From: Mesorhizobium sp.
GTDB lineage: Bacteria; Pseudomonadota; Alphaproteobacteria; Rhizobiales; Rhizobiaceae
Length of the DNA stretch: 64,000 nucleotides
Assembly: GCA_004017535.1 (NCBI GenBank)
Contig: SAJS01000001.1
Span: forward strand, 372,001 to 436,000
Direction of reading: 5' to 3'
In this document: piece after piece, positions 17,648-26,342 of the stretch
How the letters are laid out: each line of letters starts with the position of its first letter
Numbering within the stretch: position 1 is the first letter of the stretch
Translations under genes and position numbers: made by a program
The notes under the pieces: model-generated
What the model was told of the DNA's origin: nothing
Seen by the model: only the letters and a program-made list of their open reading frames with translations
Databases searched by the model: none

Positions 17648-18027
17648 GGCTTGCCTCGAAATCTTGGTCTCGAAAAATCTGGATTGTCGGCCTCATATAG
17701 GATGGGCGTCGCGCTTTTGCACGCGTCAAACCGATGGGCCAGGCGGACCCTCTGACGGGGATGGCGGCGAGGAGGGATTTGGTGGCGGTCGAGGCCGACC
17801 AAAGGGGGAGCCGCGTGCGCTGCCAACGGCCATTCCCCGTTGCCGCTGTGAATCTCCGCTCCTCAAAAGTCGTTTGTCATCTAACTGAAATAAACATCTG
17901 GCATCACCTGCGCGGGCACCGCAATGCTTGCCGGCAAAGCGTTCCGCAAGCCGGGTTCTTAGAGATCGTCATTTGCCAACCGTCGGGCAGCCTCTATGCT
18001 GGCCGCGCCGGTTCGGCCGAAGAGGGA
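17648..18027. other. 380-bp intergenic region between divergent genes
   Basis: Separates the CobW and MarR genes. It must hold both promoters, but I find no clear operator, hairpin or small gene. No Zur-like palindrome is evident. Confidence 0.6.
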
Positions 18028-18507
18028 ATGGCCATGGCCAAGGCGGACAAGACAGCGACAATGAGCCGGCTGCATTCGGCGGCGAGGCTGGCGCGCACGG
18101 CGCTGGCGGCGCGGCTTCTGGCGCATGGCTTTTACGCCGGCCAGGACCAGATCATGCTGGCGCTCGACCGCGAGGACGGCCAGACCCCCGGCAACCTCGC
18201 CGGCAAGCTCGGCGTGCGGCCGCCCACCATCACCAAGACCATCAACCGGTTGCAGGCCCAGGGTTTCCTCGAAAAGCGCGCCTCCAACGCCGATGCCCGC
18301 CAGGCCCATATCTTCCTAACCGAATCCGGCCGCGAAACCATCCGCGCCATCGAGAAGTCGGTCAAGAAGACCGAGAAGCAGGCGCTGAGAGGCCTCGACA
18401 AGAAGGACCAGAAGGCGCTGTTCAAGCTGCTCGCCCGTATCGAGGCGAATTTGTCGAACGAAGATCTGGTCCTGATCGACGACGACGCGGAGATGGATGA
18501 GGCGTGA
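18028..18507 (+). CDS. MarR-family transcriptional regulator
   Basis: 159-aa winged-helix regulator. The ATG at 18028 follows AGAGGG. The upstream in-frame extension has no family sequence. The DNA-binding wing is in TPGNLAGKLGVRPPTITKTINRLQAQGFLEKR and NADARQAHIFLTESGRE, each typical of MarR. The N-terminal helix pair (HSAARLARTALAARLLAHGF) and C-terminal helices would form the dimer. The C-terminus is strongly acidic (VLIDDDAEMDEA). The target is unknown; it faces away from CobW and toward AraC, and it ends directly in a palindrome cluster. Confidence 0.88.
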   Translation: MAMAKADKTATMSRLHSAARLARTALAARLLAHGFYAGQDQIMLALDREDGQTPGNLAGKLGVRPPTITKTINRLQAQGFLEKRASNADARQAHIFLTESGRETIRAIEKSVKKTEKQALRGLDKKDQKALFKLLARIEANLSNEDLVLIDDDAEMDEA

Positions 18508-18735
18508 CGCGCAGCGTCATCGCTCAGGCGCGACGCGCAGCGTCGTCGCTCAACCGCGAGACGTTCCCGTTAACGAGCGACGCGCAAGCGTCGTCTCGCG
18601 AGCGCGATGCCAAGCATCGTCGCGCAACCGTGGACCTGCATCGTGGGTTTAGAAAAAAGGGCGACGACGCTACGCGTCACGCCTGAGCGCCATCATCGGG
18701 CGTCTCGCGGTTAGCGACGATGCTGCGCATCGCGC
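18508..18735. repeat. Cluster of micro-palindromes between convergent genes
   Basis: At least five short hairpins of one design, GA(C/T)GC-N2/4-GC(G/A)TC, fill the space between the MarR and AraC stop codons: GACGCGCAGCGTC (twice), GACGCGCAAGCGTC, GATGCCAAGCATC, GACGCTACGCGTC and GATGCTGCGCATC. They are interspersed with GTCGCTCA/CGCGAGACG linkers. The cluster runs into both gene ends. No coding signal is present. Confidence 0.75.
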
Positions 18736-19599
18736 CTACGCGTCGCGCCTCACCAGCGCCGCCCAACGCCCCGGCGTCAAGCCGAACGCCTTCTTGAAAT
18801 GCCGGTTGAAATGGCTCTGGTCGCTGAAGCCGGCGCCGGCGGCGATCTCCGCCAGCGGTTCTCCCTCGGCGATCATGCGTCGCGCCTTTTGCAGCCGGCG
18901 CATCAACAGGAAGCGATGCGGGCTGGTCGAATAGGTGGCGCGAAAATGGCGCGACAGCGCGTAGCGGTCGAGGCCGGTGACAGCTTCCAACTCATCAGAG
19001 CGCACCGGCCGTTCGGCATTCTCTGCAAGATAGTCTCGGGCAAGTGCTGCCGCGCGCCATGCGGCCTTGGCCGTCGACTTTGCTGGCTTCCCGGCGTGGC
19101 GTCTCAGCTGTTGCGCCAACTGCGCGACGAAGTCCGCCACGAACAGGTCGTCGAGCTCTTCGTCCAGCGGCGCCAGTGCCGAGAGCAGCGTGTCCCGTAG
19201 CGCCGGATCGTCGACCACGGCGTCACGGACAAAAGGCAGCGGCTCGCCGTCAAGGCAGTCAAGCAGCAGGGAGGGCTCCAGGTAGAGGATCCGGTAGCGC
19301 AGACCGTCTTCCGTGCCGGCGCCGCCATCATGCAATTCGTCCGGATGCAGCACGATCGCCTGGCCGGGCAGGCTGTGTTGCAGCGCGCCGCGATAATGGA
19401 AGCGCTGCACGCCATCGAGCGTCACGCCGATGGCATAGGTGTCATGCCGGTGCGGCTCGAAGGCGTTGCCGTGGAAGCGCGCCTCGATGCGTTCGAGGCC
19501 AACACCGCCCGGCGCCGATACGATGCGATCGCCGTTGGCCACGTTGGCGCACGAACGTTCAAGACCTTGCTTCGCTTCTGCGCCTAGAGCCTGCGCCAT
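18736..19599 (-). CDS. AraC-family regulator with cupin sensor domain
   Basis: 287 aa. An N-terminal AraC-type cupin (FEPHRHDTYAIGVTLDGVQ, GQAIVLHPDELHDG) is followed by two helix-turn-helix units in the last 100 residues: RSDELEAVTGLDRYALSRHF and PLAEIAAGAGFSDQSHFNRHFKKAFG (split across both helices), then LTPGRW. It is divergent from the DUF2000 gene with only 42 bp between starts, so it probably controls that gene. Its last codons (VRRDA) are encoded by the palindrome cluster, so the C-terminus may have been extended by repeat sequence. Confidence 0.9.
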   Translation of the reverse strand: MAQALGAEAKQGLERSCANVANGDRIVSAPGGVGLERIEARFHGNAFEPHRHDTYAIGVTLDGVQRFHYRGALQHSLPGQAIVLHPDELHDGGAGTEDGLRYRILYLEPSLLLDCLDGEPLPFVRDAVVDDPALRDTLLSALAPLDEELDDLFVADFVAQLAQQLRRHAGKPAKSTAKAAWRAAALARDYLAENAERPVRSDELEAVTGLDRYALSRHFRATYSTSPHRFLLMRRLQKARRMIAEGEPLAEIAAGAGFSDQSHFNRHFKKAFGLTPGRWAALVRRDA

Positions 19600-19641
19600 C
19601 GCCCTGTTCCGCCCGTCGCGGGCTATTCCGGAGTCTCAATC

Positions 19642-20052
19642 TTGGTGTTCGATACGAAAATTGCAATTGTTCTCAGAGAGGATCTTCCCGTGTGGCAGAA
19701 GCTTAACGTCACCGCCTTCCTCACCAGCGGCATCGTCGCGCAATTCTCCGAGATCATCGGCGAGCCGTATCGCGACCGTGCCGGCAACCTCTATAATCCG
19801 ATGTCGGTCCAGCCGGTCATCGTCCTGTCGGCCGACGCGGCGACGCTGGGCACGATCCATCGCCGGTCATTGGAGCGCGGTGTGACGACATCCGCCTATG
19901 TCGAGGAGATGTTTTCGACCGGCCACGACGTCGCCAACCGCGCCGTCTTCGCAGAATTCGCCCCGGACGATGCCAAGGTCGTCGGCATCGCCCTGCGCGG
20001 CGAGAAGAAGCTGGTCGACAAGATCACAAAGGGCGCCCGCATGCATGGCTGA
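19642..20052 (+). CDS. DUF2000-family protein
   Basis: 136-aa protein of DUF2000 (PF09391). Family-like stretches are FDTKIAIVLREDLPVWQKLN, MSVQPVIVLSADAATLGTI and YVEEMFSTGHDVANRAVF. The TTG at 19642 is 9 bases after GGAG; a GTG one codon later is also possible. Function is unknown; the fold is reported for uncharacterised relatives of peptidyl-tRNA hydrolase-like proteins, which is a loose guide only. Divergence from an AraC regulator is a common arrangement for this family and suggests that it is inducible. Confidence 0.83.
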   Translation: MVFDTKIAIVLREDLPVWQKLNVTAFLTSGIVAQFSEIIGEPYRDRAGNLYNPMSVQPVIVLSADAATLGTIHRRSLERGVTTSAYVEEMFSTGHDVANRAVFAEFAPDDAKVVGIALRGEKKLVDKITKGARMHG

Positions 20053-20100
20053 TTTTTATACCGTCTTGAACGTTCGGGATTAGCAGCGACCTCGCCAACT

Positions 20101-20279
20101 TCGTCATCCTTGGGCGTAGCGACGCGAAGCGGAGCGAAGACCCATGGATCCTTGCCGTGACCTTCGCCGAGGTTCGCAACGGAGCAGAATTTTGCACCGT
20201 TGGTGGAGCGTCGATGTAACGGCATCGATCCTCTGGTCTGAGCGCGTCGCTTCGCTCCTTGCTCCGCCCGTGGATGACG
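20101..20279. repeat. ~180-bp palindromic element, family A, copy 2
   Basis: Begins TCGTCATCCTTGGGCGTAGC and ends GCTCCGCCCGTGGATGACG. The middle shares GGAGCAGAATT and CACCGTTG with the other copies. It fills the 289-bp gap after the DUF2000 gene. Confidence 0.88.
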
Positions 20280-20422
20280 GCCCGCGAGAACCGTTCAAGC
20301 CAATCGCCGACAGCGATGCGCCCTAATCCTGTCCGAAGCGCTTGTTGGGCCAGTCGCTTTTGGCTTGCCGGCCAGCGGCGATTGCCGCAGAAGGGGACGT
20401 CTATCCTCCCTTCGGCCCGACC

Positions 20423-21364
20423 TTGAGCGTTCCCAAAAACAACGACGACAGCGCAACGCCGCCCGTGGCGATGCTTCTGATGCTTTGCGTCTATGTCTGC
20501 TTCACCTTTCTCGACACCTCCAGCAAATATCTGGTGCTTGCCGGCGTCTCGGCGCTGATCGTCGCCTGGGCCCGCTTCACCGTTCATGTCTTGCTCGTCG
20601 GTGTCTTCCTGCGCGGCTGGCGCGAGCCGGCGCGCTTTCGCGCCAACAACCTGCCGGCGCATATATTGCGCGGCTGCATGCTCTTCGGCTCGACCATGTT
20701 CAACATCCTGGCGCTGAAGACGCTGCAACTGGCCGAGACGACGTCGATCTATTTCTTCGGCCCGATGGTCATCACCGCCCTTGCCGGGCCGCTGCTCGGC
20801 GAATGGGCCGGCTGGCGGCGCTGGCTGGCGATCCTCACCGGCTTTGTCGGTGTCCTGATCATCACCCGCCCGGGCGTGGGCGTGTTCGGCATCGGCCATC
20901 TCTTCGCGCTCGGCTCGATGCTGTCGAACAGCTTCTATGTCCTCATGACGCGGCGCATGTCTTCGACCGAAACATCGGAGAGCCTGATACTGTTCTCGGC
21001 ACTGGCGCCTTCGGTGCTGCTGGCTCCAATGCTCTTACTGTCGCCAGCGCTGCCCCATGGCGGCTTTCAATGGTTCGTCGTCCTGATGCTGGGCGTCTTC
21101 GGCGCCGGCGGCCACTATCTGCTGGTCCGGGCCTATCGTCTGGCGACCACAACGCAACTGGCGCCTTTCCCTTATTCGCAGATGGTGTGGATGATCATTT
21201 CCGGCTGGTTGATCTTCCACCAGTTCCCCGACCGCTGGACGTTGCTTGGTGCTGCCATCATCGTTGCCAGCGGCCTCTACATCATCCACCGCGAGCACCG
21301 GCTTCGCGTCCGCAACTCCGCCTCGCTCGACACCGAGGCCGAGGCGCTGGCGAAAAAACTTTGA
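20423..21364 (+). CDS. DMT-superfamily (EamA) transporter
   Basis: About 313-aa inner-membrane protein with ten hydrophobic segments in two EamA repeats (AMLLMLCVYVCFTFLDTSSK opens the first; FALGSMLSNSFYVLMTRRMS opens the second). Members export amino acids, nucleosides or drugs, so the substrate is open. The start is uncertain: the TTG at 20423 gives MSVPKNNDD before the first helix and fits family length; a TTG at 20342 would add 27 residues that read like repeat-flanking sequence. Neither has a strong ribosome site. The LacI gene follows 66 bases later on the same strand. Confidence 0.85.
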   Translation: MSVPKNNDDSATPPVAMLLMLCVYVCFTFLDTSSKYLVLAGVSALIVAWARFTVHVLLVGVFLRGWREPARFRANNLPAHILRGCMLFGSTMFNILALKTLQLAETTSIYFFGPMVITALAGPLLGEWAGWRRWLAILTGFVGVLIITRPGVGVFGIGHLFALGSMLSNSFYVLMTRRMSSTETSESLILFSALAPSVLLAPMLLLSPALPHGGFQWFVVLMLGVFGAGGHYLLVRAYRLATTTQLAPFPYSQMVWMIISGWLIFHQFPDRWTLLGAAIIVASGLYIIHREHRLRVRNSASLDTEAEALAKKL

Positions 21365-21394
21365 TTTGCCCCCGATCGATGGCATAAGGCCGAT

Positions 21395-21409
21395 TTTAAA
21401 CAGTTTAAA
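21395..21409. promoter_or_regulatory. Perfect 15-bp palindrome, candidate LacI operator
   Basis: TTTAAAC-A-GTTTAAA, 21 bases upstream of the LacI gene start and 30 after the DMT stop. AT-rich palindromes of this size near a LacI-family gene are typical autoregulatory operators. Binding is inference. Confidence 0.55.
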
Positions 21410-21430
21410 GACCCTGGGGAGCGAAGGGCG

Positions 21431-22453
21431 CTGGCACAGAAGATCAAGCTTTCGACAATCGCGGATGCGCTCGGCGTCTCCACGGCGACCGTATCGCTGG
21501 CGCTGCGCGATAGCCCGCTGGTGGCCGGCGCCACGCGTGAGCGCATCAAGGAGCACGCGCGCGCCATCGGATATATCTACAACCGCCGCGCCGCCTCGCT
21601 GCGCACCTCGCGCTCCGGCATCGTCGGCGTCGTCGTGCACGACATCATGAATCCGTTCTTCGCCGAGATCCTGCGTTCGATCGAAAGCGAGCTGGACCGC
21701 AGCCGCCAGACCTTCATCCTGTCCAATCACTACGACCAGTTGGAAAAGCAGCGCACCTTCATCGACACGCTGCTGCAGCTCGGCGCCGACGGCGTGATCA
21801 TGTCGCCGGCCATAGGCACGCCGGCCGAGGACATCACCATGGCCGAGGAAAACGGCCTGCCGGCGGTGCTGATCGCGCGCAGCGTCGCCGGCGCCGACGT
21901 GCCGGTGTTCCGCGGCGACGATGCCTATGGCACAGCACTTGCCACCAATCATCTGATCTCGCTCGGCCACAAGCGCATCGCCATGGTCGGCGGCACCGAC
22001 CAGACCTCGACAGGCCGCGACCGTTACCAGGGCTATCTCAACGCCATGGAGGCGGCCGGCCTGGAGGTGAAGCCGTCCTGGCGCATTCCCGGCCCCCGCA
22101 CCAAGCAGGCCGGCTTCGAAGCCGCGGGGCAGTTCCTGGCGCTGAAGGACAAGCCCACCGCCGCCTGCTGCTGGAACGACTTGGTCGCGATCGGGCTGAT
22201 GAACGGCATCGCGCGCGCCGGCCTCGTTCCCGGCGTCGATATCTCGGTCACCGGCTATGACGATCTCGAGGAGGCGGCAATCGCGACGCCGGCCCTGACC
22301 ACGGTCTGGAACGGCCAGCGCGAGGTCGGCCGCCGCGCCGCGAGCGCCTTGCTCGACAAATTGAACGGGCAGGCGGTGCGGCCATCGCAGGAACTGATCA
22401 AGCCGGAACTGCATGTGCGGCAGTCGACCGGCAAGCCGGTGGAGCGTGCATGA
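21431..22453 (+). CDS. LacI-family transcriptional regulator (probable CTG start)
   Basis: About 340-aa repressor. The conserved helix-turn-helix (KLSTIADALGVSTATVSLAL) is only complete if translation starts at CTG 21431, giving (M)AQKIKLSTIADALG; the next GTG (21521) would delete it. No ATG, GTG or TTG lies between the in-frame stop at 21362 and the HTH. GGGGAG at 21416-21421 is at proper distance from the CTG. The remainder is a periplasmic-binding-protein fold: GIVGVVVHDIMNPFFAEIL, GVIMSPAIGTPAED, GYDDLEEAAIATPALTTVW. Its stop overlaps the ATG of the hydroxyacid dehydrogenase gene, so both probably concern one sugar-acid or hydroxyacid pathway. Confidence 0.88.
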   Translation: MAQKIKLSTIADALGVSTATVSLALRDSPLVAGATRERIKEHARAIGYIYNRRAASLRTSRSGIVGVVVHDIMNPFFAEILRSIESELDRSRQTFILSNHYDQLEKQRTFIDTLLQLGADGVIMSPAIGTPAEDITMAEENGLPAVLIARSVAGADVPVFRGDDAYGTALATNHLISLGHKRIAMVGGTDQTSTGRDRYQGYLNAMEAAGLEVKPSWRIPGPRTKQAGFEAAGQFLALKDKPTAACCWNDLVAIGLMNGIARAGLVPGVDISVTGYDDLEEAAIATPALTTVWNGQREVGRRAASALLDKLNGQAVRPSQELIKPELHVRQSTGKPVERA

Positions 22454-23433
22454 CCAGTGCAGAAGGAAATTTGCCGGTCGCCATCCTGGTGCCTGGCGAT
22501 TTCAACGACCATGCCGTCAGCCGCATAGACAAGGCATTCAGGCTTGTGCGCGTCGAACGCGCCGACCCTTCGCTGGTCACGCATGAGATGCGCGCCACTG
22601 TGCGCGGCATAGCCTCCTATGCGGGTATCAACGCGGCAATGATCGACGCGCTGCCCAACCTTGAGATCATCGCCAGTTTCGGAGTCGGCTACGATTCGGT
22701 CGACGCCAATCACGCGGCCAAGTGCGGCGTCATGGTCACCAACACGCCCGACGTCCTGACCGAGGAGGTCGCCGACACCGCCATCGGCCTGTTGATCAAC
22801 ACCGTGCGCGAGTTCTACGCCGCCGAGAAGTGGCTGCGCGACGGCGACTGGGTGAAGAAGGGCAATTATCGCCTTAGCCGGCTTACCTTGCGCGGCCGCA
22901 GCGTCGGCATTTTCGGCATGGGCCGCATCGGCCGCGCCGTCGCCCGCCGCCTTGAAGCCTTCGGCCTGCCGATCGCCTACCACAATCGCCGCAAGGTCGA
23001 AGGCCTGGCTTACGACTATCATGCCACTTTGAAAGGCCTTGCCGAGGCCGTCGACACGCTGATCTGCATTGCCCCGGGCGGCGCCGCCACAGAGAAAGCG
23101 ATCAACGCCGAAATCTTGTCGGCGCTGGGTTCGAAGGGCGTCTTCGTCAATATCGGCCGCGGCTCGGCGGTGGACGAGGCAGCACTGGCCGCCGCCCTGA
23201 AGAGCGGTACCATCGCCGCCGCGGGGCTCGACGTCTTTGCCGACGAACCGAACGTGCCGCGGGCCCTGCTCGACGCTACCAATGCCTCGCTTCTGCCGCA
23301 TGTCGGCTCGGCGTCCGTCCACACCCGCCGCGCCATGGCGGATCTCTGCGTCGACAATCTGTTGTCCTGGTTTGCCGAGCGCCGGCCGCTGACGCCCGTG
23401 CCGGAGACGATCAACGTCAAGGCGCGCCGGTAG
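22450..23433 (+). CDS. D-2-hydroxyacid dehydrogenase (NAD(P)-dependent)
   Basis: 327-aa enzyme of the D-isomer 2-hydroxyacid dehydrogenase family, reducing glyoxylate, hydroxypyruvate or a related 2-oxoacid. The cofactor site is GIFGMGRIGRAVARRLEAFG. The catalytic triad fits: Arg in NIGRGSAVDE, Glu in DVFADEPNVP and His in LLPHVGSAS. NHRRK-like AYHNRRKVEG after the beta-B strand suggests NADP(H). ATGA overlap couples it to the LacI regulator. Its TAG stop coincides with the first bases of a family C repeat. Confidence 0.92.
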   Translation: MTSAEGNLPVAILVPGDFNDHAVSRIDKAFRLVRVERADPSLVTHEMRATVRGIASYAGINAAMIDALPNLEIIASFGVGYDSVDANHAAKCGVMVTNTPDVLTEEVADTAIGLLINTVREFYAAEKWLRDGDWVKKGNYRLSRLTLRGRSVGIFGMGRIGRAVARRLEAFGLPIAYHNRRKVEGLAYDYHATLKGLAEAVDTLICIAPGGAATEKAINAEILSALGSKGVFVNIGRGSAVDEAALAAALKSGTIAAAGLDVFADEPNVPRALLDATNASLLPHVGSASVHTRRAMADLCVDNLLSWFAERRPLTPVPETINVKARR

Positions 23434-23475
23434 AGCAATTCCAGGGAAGCTGTGAAATGCTTTTCCGTCCAGGAA
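23432..23475 (+). repeat. Family C palindromic repeat (degenerate half copy)
   Basis: TAGAGCAATTCCAGGGAAGC at its left end, then CTTTTCCGTCCAGGAA. The initial TAG is the stop codon of the dehydrogenase. The inverted arm is damaged. Confidence 0.7.
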
Positions 23476-23562
23476 CCTCGGCGCTTTCGCCACACGTGTT
23501 AATGCTTTGGTGGCGCGTTAACGCCTGCTTAACGCTTTGAAATCATTTTCCATACTGATCGA

Positions 23563-23970
23563 GTGTGGAGAAGCGGCGTGAAGCTGGTTGCCGGGTTGAT
23601 TGTGTCGGCTGCGTTGTTCGGGGGCGCGCATGTCCTGTATGACGGCCAAGGTCCAAGCACGGCTGTCGAGACGGTCTCCTCCAGCACCTATCGATTGACG
23701 GCCAATGGCGACGAAGCTGCCTGCGCCGTGCAGCGGGGCGCCGCCGTCTCGGACGGCCTGTCGCGACTCAAGATCGCCCCGGATTGCCGCCAGCTGATGC
23801 CCGGCATCGAGCGGGCAAAATTCTGGCGTGAGCAGGCGGATGGCTCGGTCGCCTTCAGCGCCGATGGCGTGGATCCGATCGTTACGTTCAGCGTTGCCGA
23901 CGGCGACGGCTACGAATCCTACGCGCCGTCCGCGCCGCTTCTGGCTTTGGACAGCGACAGCAGCAACTGA
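23563..23970 (+). CDS. AprI/Inh-like secreted small protein
   Basis: 135 aa. An N-terminal hydrophobic segment (VKLVAGLIVSAALFGGAHVL) is a signal anchor or signal peptide. The rest resembles the eight-stranded AprI/Inh metalloprotease-inhibitor/Omp19 barrel: STYRLTANGDEAACAVQRG, a likely disulfide C54-C75, then AKFWREQADGSVAFSADGV. The GTG at 23563 (MWRSGVK) or the GTG five codons later could be the start. No serralysin-type protease gene is near, so a protease-inhibitor role is uncertain; in rhizobia and Brucella such domains are often envelope proteins. Confidence 0.65.
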   Translation: MWRSGVKLVAGLIVSAALFGGAHVLYDGQGPSTAVETVSSSTYRLTANGDEAACAVQRGAAVSDGLSRLKIAPDCRQLMPGIERAKFWREQADGSVAFSADGVDPIVTFSVADGDGYESYAPSAPLLALDSDSSN

Positions 23971-23997
23971 ACTCAAGCCAGTCCAGGAAACAGCGGA

Positions 23998-24789
23998 TTA
24001 TTCCGCTGCGGCGCGCACGCCCGTCTTGGCCGCCGCGTGCAGACGCACGGCATCGCCGAAAGCGCGAAAGATCTTGGCGGAATTGCTGTCCGACTTCACC
24101 CAATATTCGGGGTGCCACTGCACCCCGACCGCGAAGGCGTGGGCGTCCTTGACCGAAACCGCTTCGATCGTGCCGTCGGTGGCCAAAGCCTCGATTTGCA
24201 GTTTCGAGCCGAGCCGGTCGATCCCCTGCCGGTGCAGCGAGTTCACCTTGATGTCGCCGGCGCCGAACACGCCGGCTAAGCAACTGCCCGGCTTGATCGA
24301 GACCGTCTGATGGATGGCGAAGCGCTCGTCCTGATTCTCGCTCACCGGCGCGCGATGGTCGAGCGAGCCTTCGCGCTCCTGGATCTCTGTGCCCAGCGAG
24401 CCGCCCAGCGCCACGTTCAATTCCTGGATGCCGCGGCAGATCGCAAGCACCGGCACGCCGCGCTCCAGCGCCTTGCGGATCAGCGGCAGCGTCGTGGCAT
24501 CGCGCGCCGGATCGTAGGGACCGTTGGCCTCGCTCGGGTCGCCGTCATATAGCGAGGGATGCACATTGGATTTAGAACCCGTCAGCATGACGCCGTCGAC
24601 CGAGGACAGCAATTCGTCAAGATCGAGCCGATCGCCGAAGGACGGCACCAGCAGCGGGAACACGCCGGCGCCGGCCACCGCCGCTTCCAGATACTGCTGG
24701 GGCGCGGCGTGCCAGGTGTAGTTGTCGAACTGGCGGACGTCGGTTGAGACGGCGACGAGCGGTTGCTGCATTTTGAGTTTGGTTTCCAT
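23998..24789 (-). CDS. Gamma-glutamyl-gamma-aminobutyrate hydrolase family protein (peptidase C26)
   Basis: 263-aa class I glutamine amidotransferase-like hydrolase, of the family that frees GABA from gamma-glutamyl-GABA in the Puu polyamine route. The nucleophile is C118 in AICRGIQELNVALGG; H226 and E228 sit in GVQWHPEYW. VMLTGSKSNVHPSLY forms the oxyanion strand. It stands alone, convergent to the AprI-like gene and divergent from dctP, with a 248-bp gap upstream. A link with the PuuA-like ligase at 12.5-13.9 kb is plausible but not adjacent. The shared name PuuD is avoided because urate hydroxylase here also carries it. Confidence 0.9.
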   Translation of the reverse strand: METKLKMQQPLVAVSTDVRQFDNYTWHAAPQQYLEAAVAGAGVFPLLVPSFGDRLDLDELLSSVDGVMLTGSKSNVHPSLYDGDPSEANGPYDPARDATTLPLIRKALERGVPVLAICRGIQELNVALGGSLGTEIQEREGSLDHRAPVSENQDERFAIHQTVSIKPGSCLAGVFGAGDIKVNSLHRQGIDRLGSKLQIEALATDGTIEAVSVKDAHAFAVGVQWHPEYWVKSDSNSAKIFRAFGDAVRLHAAAKTGVRAAAE

Positions 24790-24896
24790 TCAGGCCAAGG
24801 AATTGTTCTGCCTATAAAATAAGCGATCCGTCGCGGCTTTTCCATGGCAAGTTTGGTCGCCTCGCATGGGCCAGGGAACTGAGCGTTAGACTATAG

Positions 24897-26147
<1,251 letters not shown>

Positions 26148-26160
26148 GCCTGGCCTTCGC

Positions 26161-26326
26161 TTCTCCCCTTGTGGGGTCCGAAGGACGGGGCGAGACGCGT
26201 GGCTCGCCCCCGGGCGGTGGCGCGCAGCGCCGAGACGGATGAGGGGTGTTGGACGGACCGCGCCAAGCTGGAGCACCCCTCATCCGTCGCCTTCGGCCAC
26301 ACCTTCTCCCACAATGGGAGAAGGGA
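26161..26326. repeat. ~150-bp palindromic element, family B, copy 2 (variant)
   Basis: Right half matches copy 1 (GAGGGGTGTTGGACGGA, then CACCTTCTCCCACAATGGGA with one change). The left half diverges after TTCTCCCCTTGTGGGG and carries an extra GGACGGGGCGAGACGCGTGG. It lies between the convergent dctP and adh genes. Confidence 0.85.
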
Positions 26327-26342
26327 GAACTGTGTCTCCACC

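Noticed and set aside
21928-21943. Sigma-54-like sequence TGGCAC-N5-TTGCC
   Set aside because: It lies in the middle of the LacI coding region, is followed by no gene start in a suitable place, and the last base of the -12 element does not fit (TTGCC instead of TTGCA/T).
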